Origin: Phycisphaerae bacterium
GTDB lineage: Bacteria; Planctomycetota; Phycisphaerae; SM23-33
DNA length: 41,043 nt
Assembly: GCA_016931655.1 (NCBI GenBank)
Contig: JAFGEJ010000058.1
Location: forward strand, 1-41,043
Reading direction: 5' to 3'
Within the stretch, counting starts at the first letter, position 1. Each line of letters begins with the position of its first letter. Position numbers and translations under genes: made by a program. The notes beneath the pieces were generated by a model. The model saw only the letters and a program-made list of their open reading frames with translations. It did no database searches and was not told the DNA's origin. Of the stretch, positions 27,320 through 37,669 are shown one piece after another.

Positions 27320-29179
27320 TTATCCGTTTTTCCGCAGCCATTGCAAAAACACCCACAGCTTGTACCCGCGCGAGCCGGTCAGAACCGCGGCGTGCTTCTC
27401 CAGATCACCCGCCAACCAGGCCCGGGCCAGGTCGGGCTTTTCGGCCCGCACGTCGGCAAGGAGTTTCCGCAGGTCAGCCGGCGTGAACCACTGCTTCACC
27501 GGCGCGCTGAAGCCCTTTTTCTTTCGCGTGCGAATATCTTCCGGCAGGCGGTCTTCCACCGTCCGTTTGAACAGGCCCTTCAGTTCGTCGCCGCCGTTGC
27601 GCACGGACTGCTGCAGGCCTATCACGTATTCGACCAGCCTGTGGTTTAAAAGCGGCACGCGCAGCTCCAGTCCCACGCGCATGGACGTTCGGTCGGCGCG
27701 GGTGAGGTTCAGGTCCGGCAGGAACGTGCAGAGGTCCACGTACTGCATCCGGGCCATGGGGGGAAGGTCGTCGCGCCAGTGCTGGCGGAAATAGGCGGCG
27801 TTGTCCCGGTGTTGCATGTGCTCGGCCAGCTCCGCGGAGAAAATGCGCCGCTTGTCCTGGCCCGTCACCGCGCCCATGAGCTGGGCATACAACTCGACCG
27901 ACTCCAGGGCCGCTAAGCGCCATTTTTTCTTCCGCCGACCGAAAAGTGTTTCAAACATTTTACAGGCGCTTTTTCCAAACGGGCTTTTCCAGAAACTCGG
28001 CTTTTGAAACTCCAGCCAGCTTCGATACCAGCTATACCCGCCGAACGTTTCGTCGCCGCCCTCGCCGCACAGGGCGACGGTGGCTTTCCGCCGGGCCAAC
28101 GCTGCCAGGAAGGTCATGGGGATCGTGCTGCTGGCCGCGAAGGGTTCGTCAAACAGGTCGAGAATCGTCTCGTCGTGCTCGTGGGCCATCTCACGCGAGA
28201 CGATCAGTTCCGTGTGTTCCGTTCCGAACCGCTCCGCCGCGGCGCGGGCCTGCGGCGCCTCGGAGTGCTCCTCCACGTCGAAGCCGATGGTAAACGTGTG
28301 CAGGTTGGCCCCACCGAGACGGTGCGTGGAGGCCTGTTCGCGGAAAATCGCCGCCGCCCGCTGCGTGACAATGCTGCTGTCCACGCCGCCGGACAGATAC
28401 GCACCCGTCGGCACGTCGGCGACGAGGTAGTCCTCGACGGCCCGGTCAATGTGCTCGCGAAGTTTCCCAGCCGCCGTTTCGGGCGAATCGCCGAGGCACT
28501 CGAATTGCGGCGCCCAGTAGTTCGCCAGTTCCACCTCCCCGGCCTGATAGCGCAACATCGTTGCCGGCGGCAACTTGAAGACCTTCCGGTAGATCGTCGC
28601 GGGCGTGGGCACGTAGCCGTAGCTGAAGAAGTCCCACGCGGCCTCGGGCGATAAATCCCGGCTGATGCACTCCGATGCCAGGACCGCGCGGATTTCGCTG
28701 CCGAAAATTATCCCGCCGCCGTCCAGTGCGTAGAACAAGGGCTTGATCCCCAGCCGGTCGCGCACCAGCAACAGCTTGCGATTCGGCACGTCCCACAGGG
28801 CAATGGCGAACATGCCCTCCAGGTGGTCCACGAAGGTTTCGCCCCAGGCGAGGTAGGCCTGGAGAACGACTTCCGTGTCGGTGTCGGAATGGAAAACCGC
28901 CCCGCCGGCCTGTAGCTCACGGCGGAGATCGGCGAAGTTGTACACCTCGCCGTTGTAGACGATCACTGCCCTGCCGAGATCGTCGGCCATCGGCTGCCGG
29001 CCTTTCTCGGACAAATCGAGAATGCTCAGACGACGATGGGCCAGGCCCGCGCCGCCGTCGGGCGAAATCCACAGCCCCGCGTCGTCCGGCCCGCGGTGAG
29101 ACAGCGTGTCGCGCATCTGCGTAAGAACGGCGCAGTCCACGCCGCCGGCGGATAATACCATGCCCGCAATTCCACACAT
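27320..29179 (-). CDS. asnB: Asparagine synthase (glutamine-hydrolysing)
   Basis: MCGIAGMV N-terminal nucleophile, SHRGPDDAG, YLSGGVDSSIV, GEGGDETFGGY. Confidence 0.95.
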   Translation of the reverse strand: MCGIAGMVLSAGGVDCAVLTQMRDTLSHRGPDDAGLWISPDGGAGLAHRRLSILDLSEKGRQPMADDLGRAVIVYNGEVYNFADLRRELQAGGAVFHSDTDTEVVLQAYLAWGETFVDHLEGMFAIALWDVPNRKLLLVRDRLGIKPLFYALDGGGIIFGSEIRAVLASECISRDLSPEAAWDFFSYGYVPTPATIYRKVFKLPPATMLRYQAGEVELANYWAPQFECLGDSPETAAGKLREHIDRAVEDYLVADVPTGAYLSGGVDSSIVTQRAAAIFREQASTHRLGGANLHTFTIGFDVEEHSEAPQARAAAERFGTEHTELIVSREMAHEHDETILDLFDEPFAASSTIPMTFLAALARRKATVALCGEGGDETFGGYSWYRSWLEFQKPSFWKSPFGKSACKMFETLFGRRKKKWRLAALESVELYAQLMGAVTGQDKRRIFSAELAEHMQHRDNAAYFRQHWRDDLPPMARMQYVDLCTFLPDLNLTRADRTSMRVGLELRVPLLNHRLVEYVIGLQQSVRNGGDELKGLFKRTVEDRLPEDIRTRKKKGFSAPVKQWFTPADLRKLLADVRAEKPDLARAWLAGDLEKHAAVLTGSRGYKLWVFLQWLRKNG

Positions 29180-29245
29180 ATCAGGCTAGTATAGTCGATT
29201 CCGCCGGCGGATTCGATCCTTTCGGGAAGCATCTCTCGTAAACGC

Positions 29246-29647
29246 TTACGAGCTTTCACCGCCGCCGGTGGTGGGTCCCGCCGCCGAGAGATATTTGGCG
29301 GAGCCGAAACCAAGGATGGGGTAGAAGATCACCGGCAGCAGCCATAAGCCGATGCCGAACCCGCCGCCTTTTCCGAAATTCTCAGCGATCTTGATGCTGA
29401 TCATGATCGTCGCCACGAGGTTCGCCACCGGAATGAACAGCAGGACGAACCACACCACGCTTAGCTGGGCTACCTCCGTCGCGACGTACATGTTGTAGAA
29501 CGGAATAATCGCCGCCCAGCCGGGACGCCCCGCTTTTTTGAACGTCGTCCACATCCCGGCGATGGTAAGAATCACAACCGCCGCCCAGAGAATCACGACA
29601 AATACGGGGAACTCTCCACTGCTCTGCGAATACTCTTCCGTGGGCAT
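29246..29647 (-). CDS. DUF5684-like small membrane protein
   Basis: GMWTTFKKAGRPGWAAIIPFYNMYVATEVAQLSVVWFVLLFIPVANLVATIMISIKIAENFGKGGGFGIGLWLLPVIFYPILGFG. Confidence 0.85.
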   Translation of the reverse strand: MPTEEYSQSSGEFPVFVVILWAAVVILTIAGMWTTFKKAGRPGWAAIIPFYNMYVATEVAQLSVVWFVLLFIPVANLVATIMISIKIAENFGKGGGFGIGLWLLPVIFYPILGFGSAKYLSAAGPTTGGGESS

Positions 29648-29961
29648 ATTGCGTCTCCTTGTGCTATCCAGCCGTCAATCCATTGCTGGCGGACATGCAC
29701 CCCCCGGGCATCCGCACCCGGAGCCGCCGAAACGAGAGTAGTCCGTAACATGCGGGAGGTCAAAGAGAATTTCCAGGTTTCCACGTGTGGGCCTCCGTGC
29801 GGAAGGTCGATCCCGTCGGCGAAGTCCCGCCGGTCGGGGACTTGCATTCATTCAAGGGATATCAGAAGATACTCGCTGTCGCGCCGATCCGCTCCATGCG
29901 GACCGCCGGGACGCCGACGGAAGGCGAAATACATAACCACCAACGACAAAGGAATAAACTC

Positions 29962-31179
29962 ATGGCGGTAAAAACCCTTGCCGATTTGACGAAAACGGAC
30001 CTCGCCGGAAAGGTCGTGCTGATGCGTGTGGACTTCAATGTCCCGCTGAAAAATGGGACCGTCACCGATGACACGCGGATCACCGCCGCCTTGCCGAGCA
30101 TTCAAAAAGTTCTCGCCGACGGGGCAAAACTCGTCCTGATGAGCCACCTGGGACGCCCCGACGGACAGGCGAAGCCCGAATATTCCCTCAAACCCGCCGC
30201 GGATCGACTGGCGGAACTTCTCAAGAAACCCGTGACGCTCGGACCGGCCGACGTCGCCGGCGCGGAGGCGAAACAGATGGTCGCCGCCCTGCAGGGCGGC
30301 GAGGTGCTCGTGCTGGAAAACGTCCGGTTCGACAAGCGCGAAGACAGCAAGGACGAAGCCGCCGTCAAGGCCTTCGGTGAGGAATTGGCCGCCCTGGGCG
30401 AAGTCTACGTCAACGACGCCTTCGGAACCTGCCACCGTAAACACGCCAGCATGTGGGCCGTCCCGCGGGTGATTCTCGCCAAAGGCGGCCGGGCCGTGGC
30501 GGGCTATCTCGTGGAAAAGGAAATCAAGTACCTTCACGACGCCGTCGCGGAACCCGCCCGGCCTTTTGTCGCCATCCTCGGCGGGGCAAAAGTCAGCGAC
30601 AAGATCAAACTCATCAGTTCGCTTCTGGGCAAGTGCGACAACATCCTCATCGGCGGGGCGATGGCCTACACGCTGCTCAAGGCCCGCGGCGTGAAAGTCG
30701 GCAAGAGCCTCGTCGAGGAAGACCAGGTCGAGGCGATGAAAGACCTGCTCGCCAAGGCCGGCGGAAAGATCGTCCTGCCTGCCGACCACCTCGGCGCGAC
30801 GGAATTTACCAGCGACGACGCCCAGGCCGTCGACGAGGAAAACATTCCCGACGACCTGATGGGCATGGACGTCGGCCCGAAGACCCGCAACGCCTTCGGA
30901 GATATCATCGCGGCGGCGAAAACCATCGTCTGGAACGGTCCGATGGGCGTCTTTGAGCGCCCCGCCTACGCCGCCGGCACGAAGGCGATCGCCGAAGCCG
31001 TTGCCCAGGCTACCGACGGCGGCGCCATCAGCGTCATCGGCGGGGGCGACTCGGTAGCCGCCGTCGAACAAATGGGACTCAGCGAGAGAATGACCCACGT
31101 TTCCACCGGCGGCGGCGCGAGCCTGACCTACCTCGAAGGAAAACCCATGCCTCCCATCGAGGTGCTGGAACAAAAGTAG
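29962..31179 (+). CDS. pgk: Phosphoglycerate kinase
   Basis: MAVKTLADLTKTDLAGKVVLMRVDFNVPLKNGTVTDDTRI...LMSHLGRP...VNDAFGTCHRKHAS...GGDSVAAVEQ; start at ATG 29962 after AAAGGAAT. Confidence 0.97.
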   Translation: MAVKTLADLTKTDLAGKVVLMRVDFNVPLKNGTVTDDTRITAALPSIQKVLADGAKLVLMSHLGRPDGQAKPEYSLKPAADRLAELLKKPVTLGPADVAGAEAKQMVAALQGGEVLVLENVRFDKREDSKDEAAVKAFGEELAALGEVYVNDAFGTCHRKHASMWAVPRVILAKGGRAVAGYLVEKEIKYLHDAVAEPARPFVAILGGAKVSDKIKLISSLLGKCDNILIGGAMAYTLLKARGVKVGKSLVEEDQVEAMKDLLAKAGGKIVLPADHLGATEFTSDDAQAVDEENIPDDLMGMDVGPKTRNAFGDIIAAAKTIVWNGPMGVFERPAYAAGTKAIAEAVAQATDGGAISVIGGGDSVAAVEQMGLSERMTHVSTGGGASLTYLEGKPMPPIEVLEQK

Positions 31180-31298
31180 GCAATAGGGAATAGGAAGAAA
31201 AGAAAGAAAGCAATAGGATTACCAAAAGGACTTGCCGCTTTAGCGGCAGGTTTATGGCTATGCTGAAAACTGACTGCTGATCGCTGACTGCTGATCGC
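31180..31298. repeat. Two heptamer arrays and a hairpin between pgk and rpe
   Basis: GCAATAG GGAATAG from 31180; hairpin cttgccgct-tt-agcggcagg 31231-31250; TGAAAAC TGACTGC TGATCGC TGACTGC TGATCGC 31264-31298. Confidence 0.8.
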
Positions 31299-31302
31299 TA
31301 AA

Positions 31303-31989
31303 ATGAATTATCCCGGCAAAAATCCCTGGCCGGGCCTGACGGGCCCGGCGCTGATCGCACCCAGCCTGCTGAGCGTGGACTTCGCGCGGGCCGGCAAACA
31401 GATCGACCAGGTGCTCAAAGCCGGCGCGGAAGTGCTACACGTCGATATCATGGACGGGCATTTCGTGCCGAACCTTTCCATGGGCCCGCCGGTCGTCGAG
31501 AAGATTCGCCGCTATACCCGCGCCCCGCTGGACGTGCACCTGATGGTCACCGATCCGGAGTTTTTCCTCGAACCGTTCGCCCTCGCCGGCGCGGACAGCC
31601 TGAATTTTCACGTTGAGGCGACGGACAAGCCGGTGGAACTGATCGGCCGAATCCGCCGGATGGGTCTGGGAGTGGGCGTGACCGTCAAACCCGCCACGCC
31701 CGCCGAAGCGATCGCGCCTGTGGCGGACCTGATCGACCTGGTGCTGGTCATGACCGTCGAACCCGGATTCGGCGGGCAATCGTTCATGGAAACCATGCTG
31801 CCCAAGATCGAAGCCATCCGCGCCATGCTCGCGGAAACGCAACGCCTGGAAGTGGACGGGGGAATCAATCCCCAAACCGCCCGGCGCTGCCGCGACGCCG
31901 GCGCGGACGTGCTCGTCGCGGGAAACAACGTCTTCGCCGCCCCCGACCCCGCCAAGGCGGTAAAGGAATTGCGCTCGGCGATTGATTGA
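31303..31989 (+). CDS. rpe: Ribulose-phosphate 3-epimerase
   Basis: IAPSLLSVDFARAGKQIDQVLKAGAEVLHVDIMDGHFVPNLSMGPPVVEKIR...VMTVEPGFGGQSFMETMLPKI...LEVDGGINPQT. Confidence 0.96.
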   Translation: MNYPGKNPWPGLTGPALIAPSLLSVDFARAGKQIDQVLKAGAEVLHVDIMDGHFVPNLSMGPPVVEKIRRYTRAPLDVHLMVTDPEFFLEPFALAGADSLNFHVEATDKPVELIGRIRRMGLGVGVTVKPATPAEAIAPVADLIDLVLVMTVEPGFGGQSFMETMLPKIEAIRAMLAETQRLEVDGGINPQTARRCRDAGADVLVAGNNVFAAPDPAKAVKELRSAID

Positions 31990-32050
31990 ATGATTATACC
32001 CATATTGAAAAAATACAACCATATTTCAAGGACGACAAGGTTAGGAAATT

Positions 32051-32143
32051 ATCCACGGATTCCACGGATTTCTTAGGAATTCCACGGATTTTTCTTTTCA
32101 ATAAATCCATGAAATCCGTCTTTTATCCGTGTAATCCGTGGAT
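32051..32143. repeat. CCACGGATT-family inverted repeat unit (copy 3)
   Basis: atccacggattccacggatt ... tatccgtgtaatccgtggat. Confidence 0.85.
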
Positions 32144-32186
32144 GATTTTATAACAGTGCGATAGAAAATTGATTGTCGGCGTAATT

Positions 32187-32765
32187 ATGCAACTGTATGT
32201 GGTACAAACCGGCGAGACGATCTGGGAGCTTCAGCAGCGGATGGACTCCCTGGCGGGCGTTTCGCTCAGCGAAGCCGGGCGGGCGAGCATTGAGCAGGTC
32301 GCAGAGGATCTCGCGCCCCACAAGCCGACGGTGATTTACGCCTCGCAAGGCCAGGCGGAGAAGGAAACCGCCGATCTGCTGGCGGCTGGGCTGGGGCTGA
32401 AGGTTCGCACCGAGTCGCGTCTTGACGAGCTGGACTTCGGACTTTGGCAGGGCCTGACGATCTCCGATATCAGGCACCGCCAGCCCAAGCTCTACAAGCA
32501 GTGGCTCGAGGCGCCCGCCGATCTTCGCCCGCCGGGAGGCGAATCACTCCAGGAGGCGTACAAGCGCCTCAGCCAGGCCGTCGACGAAATTTTGAAAAAA
32601 GGAAAGAAAAAAGATAAAATCGATGCGCCGATTCTGGTCCTGCGCCCGACGATTCTGGGCGTGCTGCGCTGCCGGCTGGAACGGGCTGAACTGGACGACG
32701 TCTGGAAATTCGTCGGACGCGAATTTACCTGGAAAAGTTACGAAGTGAATGAAAAAGAATTCTAA
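32187..32765 (+). CDS. Histidine-phosphatase superfamily protein with degenerate catalytic motif
   Basis: Fold cues LYVVQTGETIWELQQRMDSLAGVSLSEAGR...LDELDFGLWQGLTISDI...RPPGGESLQEAYKR; RHG is QTG. Confidence 0.8.
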   Translation: MQLYVVQTGETIWELQQRMDSLAGVSLSEAGRASIEQVAEDLAPHKPTVIYASQGQAEKETADLLAAGLGLKVRTESRLDELDFGLWQGLTISDIRHRQPKLYKQWLEAPADLRPPGGESLQEAYKRLSQAVDEILKKGKKKDKIDAPILVLRPTILGVLRCRLERAELDDVWKFVGREFTWKSYEVNEKEF

Positions 32766-32784
32766 CCCCCTTCCCCCAAAAACC

Positions 32785-34125
32785 ATGTCAAAACGTTGTA
32801 AGATCGTATTTGTCGGCGGAGGCAGCAACGCCTGGACGCCGAATATCGTCAAGGACATGTTCCTGACTCCGGACATCAGCGACGCGGAGTACGTGCTGCT
32901 GGACATCAACAAACCCGCCGCCGACCTGAACAAGGCCTACCTTGATAAACTCGCCCACACGCTGGAAGTCAAACCCAGGATCGTGGCTACCAACCACCAG
33001 GCCCAGGCGCTGAAGGGCGCGAACTACGTTGTGATCACCATCTCCACGGGCGGATTGAAAGCGATGGCCCGCGACCTGGCGATTCCGGAAGACTACGGCA
33101 TCTATCACACCGTGGGCGATACCAGCGGCCCGGGCGGATGGGCCCGCTTCCTGCGCAACTTCAACGTGTTCAGGAAACTGGCCGACGATATTGGCCGTTA
33201 CGCACCCGGCGCGGTGGTGCTGAACTACACCAACCCCATGGTCACGCTGACGGACGTTCTGTCGCGCGTCTACGACGGGCCCGTCGTCGGCCTGTGCCAC
33301 GGCCTGTTTGAAAACCTGCGATTTCTCCAGAAGTTCTACAAGGCCAAAAGCGAAGACGACATCGTCGTCAAATACGCCGGCTTGAATCATTTTTTCTGGA
33401 CCACCGAAGCAAAGATCGGTAATCGCGACCTCATTGCCGATCTGAAACGCCGCATCCGAACCCAAAGCTTTACGGACATGCTGCGAAGCGCTCTTAAAGA
33501 CGCGTTCGGCTTCAGCAGCCATCGGGAAGTCGCGACGGAACTGTTCCGGCGGACGGGCGTGCTGCCGTATCTCGGCGACCGGCATACGTGTGAGTACTTC
33601 CCGTGGTACATCACAAACAAAAAGAACATGCGGGAGTACAGAATCGTACGTACGTCCGTCAAGGAACGGCAAAAGCAGTTTGTCAACCGGACGAAGGGGT
33701 TGCGAAGGCTTGTACGCTTACAAAAACTCGACCGGGACCAAATCACACGCAGCCGGGAGACGGCGGCGGACATTATCGAAGCGCATTGGAGCGGCAAAAC
33801 GTTTATCGACGTGGGCAACGTTCCCAACGTCGGGCAGGTGTCGAACCTTCCCATGGGCGCGGTGCTGGAAACAGCCGTGCGCGTGGACCGAAACGGTTTT
33901 TCCCCCATTTCCTTCGGCGCCCTGCCGCCGGTGGTGCAGGGAATGTGCGAACCGTGGACGAGAGTGTATACTATGGTCGTGGACGCCTGCTTCCGAAAGG
34001 ATCGGAACCAGGCCTTCCAGGCGTTGCGGCTGGATCCCGTCTGTTCGCATCTGAACGGAAAACAGGTTGAAGAACTGGGAAATCGCCTGCTGAAAGCCCA
34101 TAAACCATTCATCAAAGTATTCTAA
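32785..34125 (+). CDS. Glycoside hydrolase family 4-like NAD-dependent glycosidase
   Basis: KIVFVGGGSNAWTPNIVKDMF...YVLLDIN...VVLNYTNPMVTLTDVLSRVYDGPVVGLCHG...YAGLNHFFW. Confidence 0.87.
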   Translation: MSKRCKIVFVGGGSNAWTPNIVKDMFLTPDISDAEYVLLDINKPAADLNKAYLDKLAHTLEVKPRIVATNHQAQALKGANYVVITISTGGLKAMARDLAIPEDYGIYHTVGDTSGPGGWARFLRNFNVFRKLADDIGRYAPGAVVLNYTNPMVTLTDVLSRVYDGPVVGLCHGLFENLRFLQKFYKAKSEDDIVVKYAGLNHFFWTTEAKIGNRDLIADLKRRIRTQSFTDMLRSALKDAFGFSSHREVATELFRRTGVLPYLGDRHTCEYFPWYITNKKNMREYRIVRTSVKERQKQFVNRTKGLRRLVRLQKLDRDQITRSRETAADIIEAHWSGKTFIDVGNVPNVGQVSNLPMGAVLETAVRVDRNGFSPISFGALPPVVQGMCEPWTRVYTMVVDACFRKDRNQAFQALRLDPVCSHLNGKQVEELGNRLLKAHKPFIKVF

Positions 34126-34158
34126 AGTGGATCAGGATTCCCACGCGGGAATTGAATC

Positions 34159-35034
34159 ATGGCGGAAGAAACCACACAATCCGAAGAAATCACCACCCCC
34201 TACGACGTGGCCAAGCTCGCCCCGCCGCCGCGAAAAAAACGCGACGTGCCGGACGGCCTGTGGATGCGATGCCCCGGGTGCGAGGCGATGCTCTATCGAA
34301 AGACCGTCGCGGAGAACCTGGACGTCTGCCCCGAATGCGGCGAGCATTTCCGCGTGGGCGGACGGCGGCGCATCGAGCAATTGGCCGATACGGGCAGTTT
34401 CGAGGAGCTTTTCACCGACGTCGCGCCCGCGGACCCGCTGGAGTTCCACTGGTCGGGCAAAAGCTACGCCGAGCGGCTTTCCAAGGAGCAGAAAGACACG
34501 GGCGAAACCGAGTCCATGCTGACCGGGGCCGCGTACATCAAAGGGCGGCGCGTCGCGCTGGGCGTGATGGCCGGCGATTTCCTCATGGGCTCGATGGGCT
34601 CGGTACTCGGCGAAAAACTCACCCGCCTGATCGAATACGCCACGCGGGAGCATCTTCCCCTCGTGGTCGTGTGCATCTCCGGCGGGGCGAGGATGCACGA
34701 AGGCGCGCTGAGCCTGATGCAGATGGGCAAGACCTCCGCCGCCCTGGCGCGATACGACGACGCCGGCGGCTTGTACATCGCCGTTCTGACCGATCCGACC
34801 ACCGGCGGCACGACGGCCAGCTTCGCCATGCTGGGCGACGTGATTATCGCCGAACCCAAGGCCCTGATCGGCTTTGCCGGCCCGCGCGTTATCGCCAATA
34901 CCATCAAGGCCGAGCTGCCCGAAGGATTTCAGAGAGCGGAATTTCTCCTGGAAAAGGGCTTCGTGGACATGATCGTCCCGCGCCACGAGCTTCGCAGCGA
35001 AATCGCCCGCCTGATCGACTACTTCCAGGCCTGA
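34159..35034 (+). CDS. accD: Acetyl-CoA carboxylase carboxyltransferase subunit beta
   Basis: [36 protein letters not shown] zinc finger; [36 protein letters not shown]. Confidence 0.96.
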   Translation: MAEETTQSEEITTPYDVAKLAPPPRKKRDVPDGLWMRCPGCEAMLYRKTVAENLDVCPECGEHFRVGGRRRIEQLADTGSFEELFTDVAPADPLEFHWSGKSYAERLSKEQKDTGETESMLTGAAYIKGRRVALGVMAGDFLMGSMGSVLGEKLTRLIEYATREHLPLVVVCISGGARMHEGALSLMQMGKTSAALARYDDAGGLYIAVLTDPTTGGTTASFAMLGDVIIAEPKALIGFAGPRVIANTIKAELPEGFQRAEFLLEKGFVDMIVPRHELRSEIARLIDYFQA

Positions 35035-35044
35035 CCCCGCGGGT

Positions 35045-36319
35045 TTATTCCGCACCCGTGATGGTAATGGTCAGCGTATTGCTGTCGAGATCGCCGGACC
35101 AGTTGGCGTCCCGGCCCGGCCGAGCGGCGTAGCGGAAAAAGACTTCATACCGCCCCACCGAGCCGAACCCGAACCGTACCGGCGTATCGAGCGTCCTGCC
35201 GGGGGCGATTTCGGCCACCTTGGGCAACTCAAACCCTTCCGGTGGAGACGCGCCGTCCCATCGTTCTTGCCCCACCTTCCGATAGCGCACAAACAGCGTC
35301 ATGCCGTGTTTCGGCTGGGGCAGGCGGATCGGTTTTTCGCCGGTGTTTCGCAGGCGGAAGATCATTGTCACCGGCGTGGTTGTTTTTTCCACCATTCCTT
35401 TGACGCGGAGGGAGCAAAGCAGGTGGTCCTTTTCCTGGCCGTGGGGAGTGCCGGGGGCGGTTTCGTCATACGGTTTTGTCACAGCCGGCGGCGTCGAGTC
35501 CGCCGGCGAGGTACTCGGCGCGGCGGTTTCGGGTTCGTCCAGGGGACCGGCGAGAATTACGGTCCGCCGGGTTGGACCGGCGGAGACGTCCGGCAGGGAT
35601 GTTTCGGAAGATTCCCCGCCGTTTTCGCCGTCGGTGAGGGGTTCGGGAATCGAGCGGTCCGGCAGATACGCCTTGGCGCGGATGGATCGGTCGATGCGCC
35701 CAGCCAGGTCCTCGTCTTCGCCCAGCGGAACGATGTAGGCGCGCAGTCCCTTCGGTTTTTCCCCCCGCCGAAGGCGACGCATCTCCAGATCACTGAACCG
35801 GAGATCCGGCAGTGTATGGACGCGCATGTTATTCACTTCCACCGTATTGGTCAGCTGAGGCTGAGGGCGGGTCGTGCGGGCCATTCGCACTTCCACCTTG
35901 AAATCAAACTCGTCGGGGTGATCCGGCAGGCGGCGGATCGCCACCCGAGCGGCCCGAAGGATGTTCTGGGCGGTATTTTCCTGGAAGTAGAAGGAATTGG
36001 AGGCGTCTTTTCGCCACAGGGCCTCCAGGCCGTGCCCACCGGAAACGGTGTAGGTGGTAATCACACCGTCCCGCCGATCCTGCCGATCCAGCGAGAAACC
36101 ATACTGCTTGAGAACCGCGCAGGAGGCGTTCCACAGGTCACGGAAATTTCGTTCCGCCTGGGTGGCAGGCTCGCGTTCGGCGGGTTTGGTGTACATCGGC
36201 TGGCAGCCGACGCACAACGCCGCCGCCAGGAGCAGTCCACCCCACAGCCGGACGCCGCCGAGCGCCGTATGCCCTCGCCGGGGTTTGCCCGCGAGTGGAT
36301 TGTATCCTACCTTTCTCAT
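35045..36319 (-). CDS. Hypothetical lipoprotein
   Basis: Signal with lipobox LLLAAALCVGCQP; start ATG 36319. Confidence 0.7.
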   Translation of the reverse strand: MRKVGYNPLAGKPRRGHTALGGVRLWGGLLLAAALCVGCQPMYTKPAEREPATQAERNFRDLWNASCAVLKQYGFSLDRQDRRDGVITTYTVSGGHGLEALWRKDASNSFYFQENTAQNILRAARVAIRRLPDHPDEFDFKVEVRMARTTRPQPQLTNTVEVNNMRVHTLPDLRFSDLEMRRLRRGEKPKGLRAYIVPLGEDEDLAGRIDRSIRAKAYLPDRSIPEPLTDGENGGESSETSLPDVSAGPTRRTVILAGPLDEPETAAPSTSPADSTPPAVTKPYDETAPGTPHGQEKDHLLCSLRVKGMVEKTTTPVTMIFRLRNTGEKPIRLPQPKHGMTLFVRYRKVGQERWDGASPPEGFELPKVAEIAPGRTLDTPVRFGFGSVGRYEVFFRYAARPGRDANWSGDLDSNTLTITITGAE

Positions 36320-36430
36320 AGCGAGTCGTGTCCGGAATGGTTCCGGGCACCCCATCGTTCAGGCAAGCGCCCGTCCGACAGCCGCTTTGGCTGCCGAGCG
36401 GGCCGCTTTTTTAAACACGGATTGCAGGGA

Positions 36431-37669
36431 TTATTTCTTCGTCTTTCGTTTCGTCGCCGAGGGGGCTTTTTTCCCCTTGTTCAGGGCGCCGTCCATCTGG
36501 CGGATCGCCTGGCGGAGGCGTTGTTCGTTTTCCACCAGGGCGATGCGCACCCAGCCCTCGCCGTTCTCGCCGAACGCGCGCCCCGGCGAGACGGACACCT
36601 CGGCCTCGTCCATCAGGCGCAGCGAAAAGTCGATGCTTCCCTGCCCCGCCAGGTGTTGTTCGGCCACCTTCGCCCAGACGAACATGCCCGCACGCGGCGA
36701 TTCCACCTGCCAGCCCAGTTTGCGCAGGCCGTCCACCACCACGTCCCGCCGGCCCTGGTAGACCCTGTTCTGGGCCGCAATGTCACCCTCGCACTCGCGC
36801 ATGGCAATGATCGAGGCGATCTGGATCGCCTGGAAGATGCCGTAATCGTAGTATCCCTTGATTGTGCCCAGCGCGCGGATCATCTCGGCGTTGCCCACGC
36901 AGAATCCGATGCGCCAGCCGGCCATGTTGTACGGCTTGGACATCGTGATAAATTCCACGCCCACGTCTTTCGCGCCGGCGGCCTGGAGAAAACTCGGCGC
37001 CTTGTAATCGTCAAAGCAGGTCCGCCAGTAGGCAAAGTCGTGGATCACGTAAATGCCCGTGCGCTTGGCGAGGTCCACGACGGCCTCGTAAAACGACACG
37101 TCGTCCACCGTGCTGGCCGTCGGATTGTGCGGATAGTTCAGGATCAGCACCTTCGGCCTGGGGTAAAGATGCTCCACGACAAAGCGGACGCGGTCGAGGA
37201 AGGCCTGGTCGTTGCCCATCGCCACGTTGATCACGTTCGCGCCGGCCAGCGCCACGCCGTAGACGTGAATCGGGAAGTACGGGTCGCCCACGACGGCGGT
37301 GTCGCCCGGGCCCATCAGCGCCAGGCACATGTGCGAGAAGCCTTCCTTCGAGCCGATGGTGGCGATGACTTCCTTGTCCGGGTCGAGGGAAACGTTGTAG
37401 ACGCGCTCGTAGAGCTTCGCCAGGTCGCGGCGCAGGTTGAACACGCCGGCTGAGGCGCTGTAGCGATGGTTGCGCGGATCACGGGCCGCCTCGCAAAGCT
37501 TCTCCACCACCACGCCGGGCGTCGGGTCCATGGGATTACCCATGCCCAGGTCGATGATGTCCACGTCCGCGCGACGCTTTTCATACTTCATCTGGTTAAT
37601 GCGGCCGAACAGATACGGCGGCAGCCGACGCAGACGGTCGGCAACGTTGAGCGTCCATTCCTGTGTCAT
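36431..37669 (-). CDS. Class I/II pyridoxal-phosphate aminotransferase (AlaC / LL-DAP-aminotransferase-like)
   Basis: [18 protein letters not shown]...[20 protein letters not shown]...[12 protein letters not shown]...[21 protein letters not shown]. Confidence 0.92.
   Translation of the reverse strand: MTQEWTLNVADRLRRLPPYLFGRINQMKYEKRRADVDIIDLGMGNPMDPTPGVVVEKLCEAARDPRNHRYSASAGVFNLRRDLAKLYERVYNVSLDPDKEVIATIGSKEGFSHMCLALMGPGDTAVVGDPYFPIHVYGVALAGANVINVAMGNDQAFLDRVRFVVEHLYPRPKVLILNYPHNPTASTVDDVSFYEAVVDLAKRTGIYVIHDFAYWRTCFDDYKAPSFLQAAGAKDVGVEFITMSKPYNMAGWRIGFCVGNAEMIRALGTIKGYYDYGIFQAIQIASIIAMRECEGDIAAQNRVYQGRRDVVVDGLRKLGWQVESPRAGMFVWAKVAEQHLAGQGSIDFSLRLMDEAEVSVSPGRAFGENGEGWVRIALVENEQRLRQAIRQMDGALNKGKKAPSATKRKTKK

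Noticed and set aside
29235-29252. ctcgtaa-acgc-ttacgag hairpin as a terminator
   Set aside because: Perfect 7-bp stem but no T-run on the transcribed strand and it overlaps the stop codon; too weak to call.
29848-31173. 441-aa minus-strand ORF
   Set aside because: Antisense to pgk, which is unambiguous.
35267-37453. 728-aa plus-strand ORF
   Set aside because: Antisense to the lipoprotein and the class I/II aminotransferase; no domain signal.
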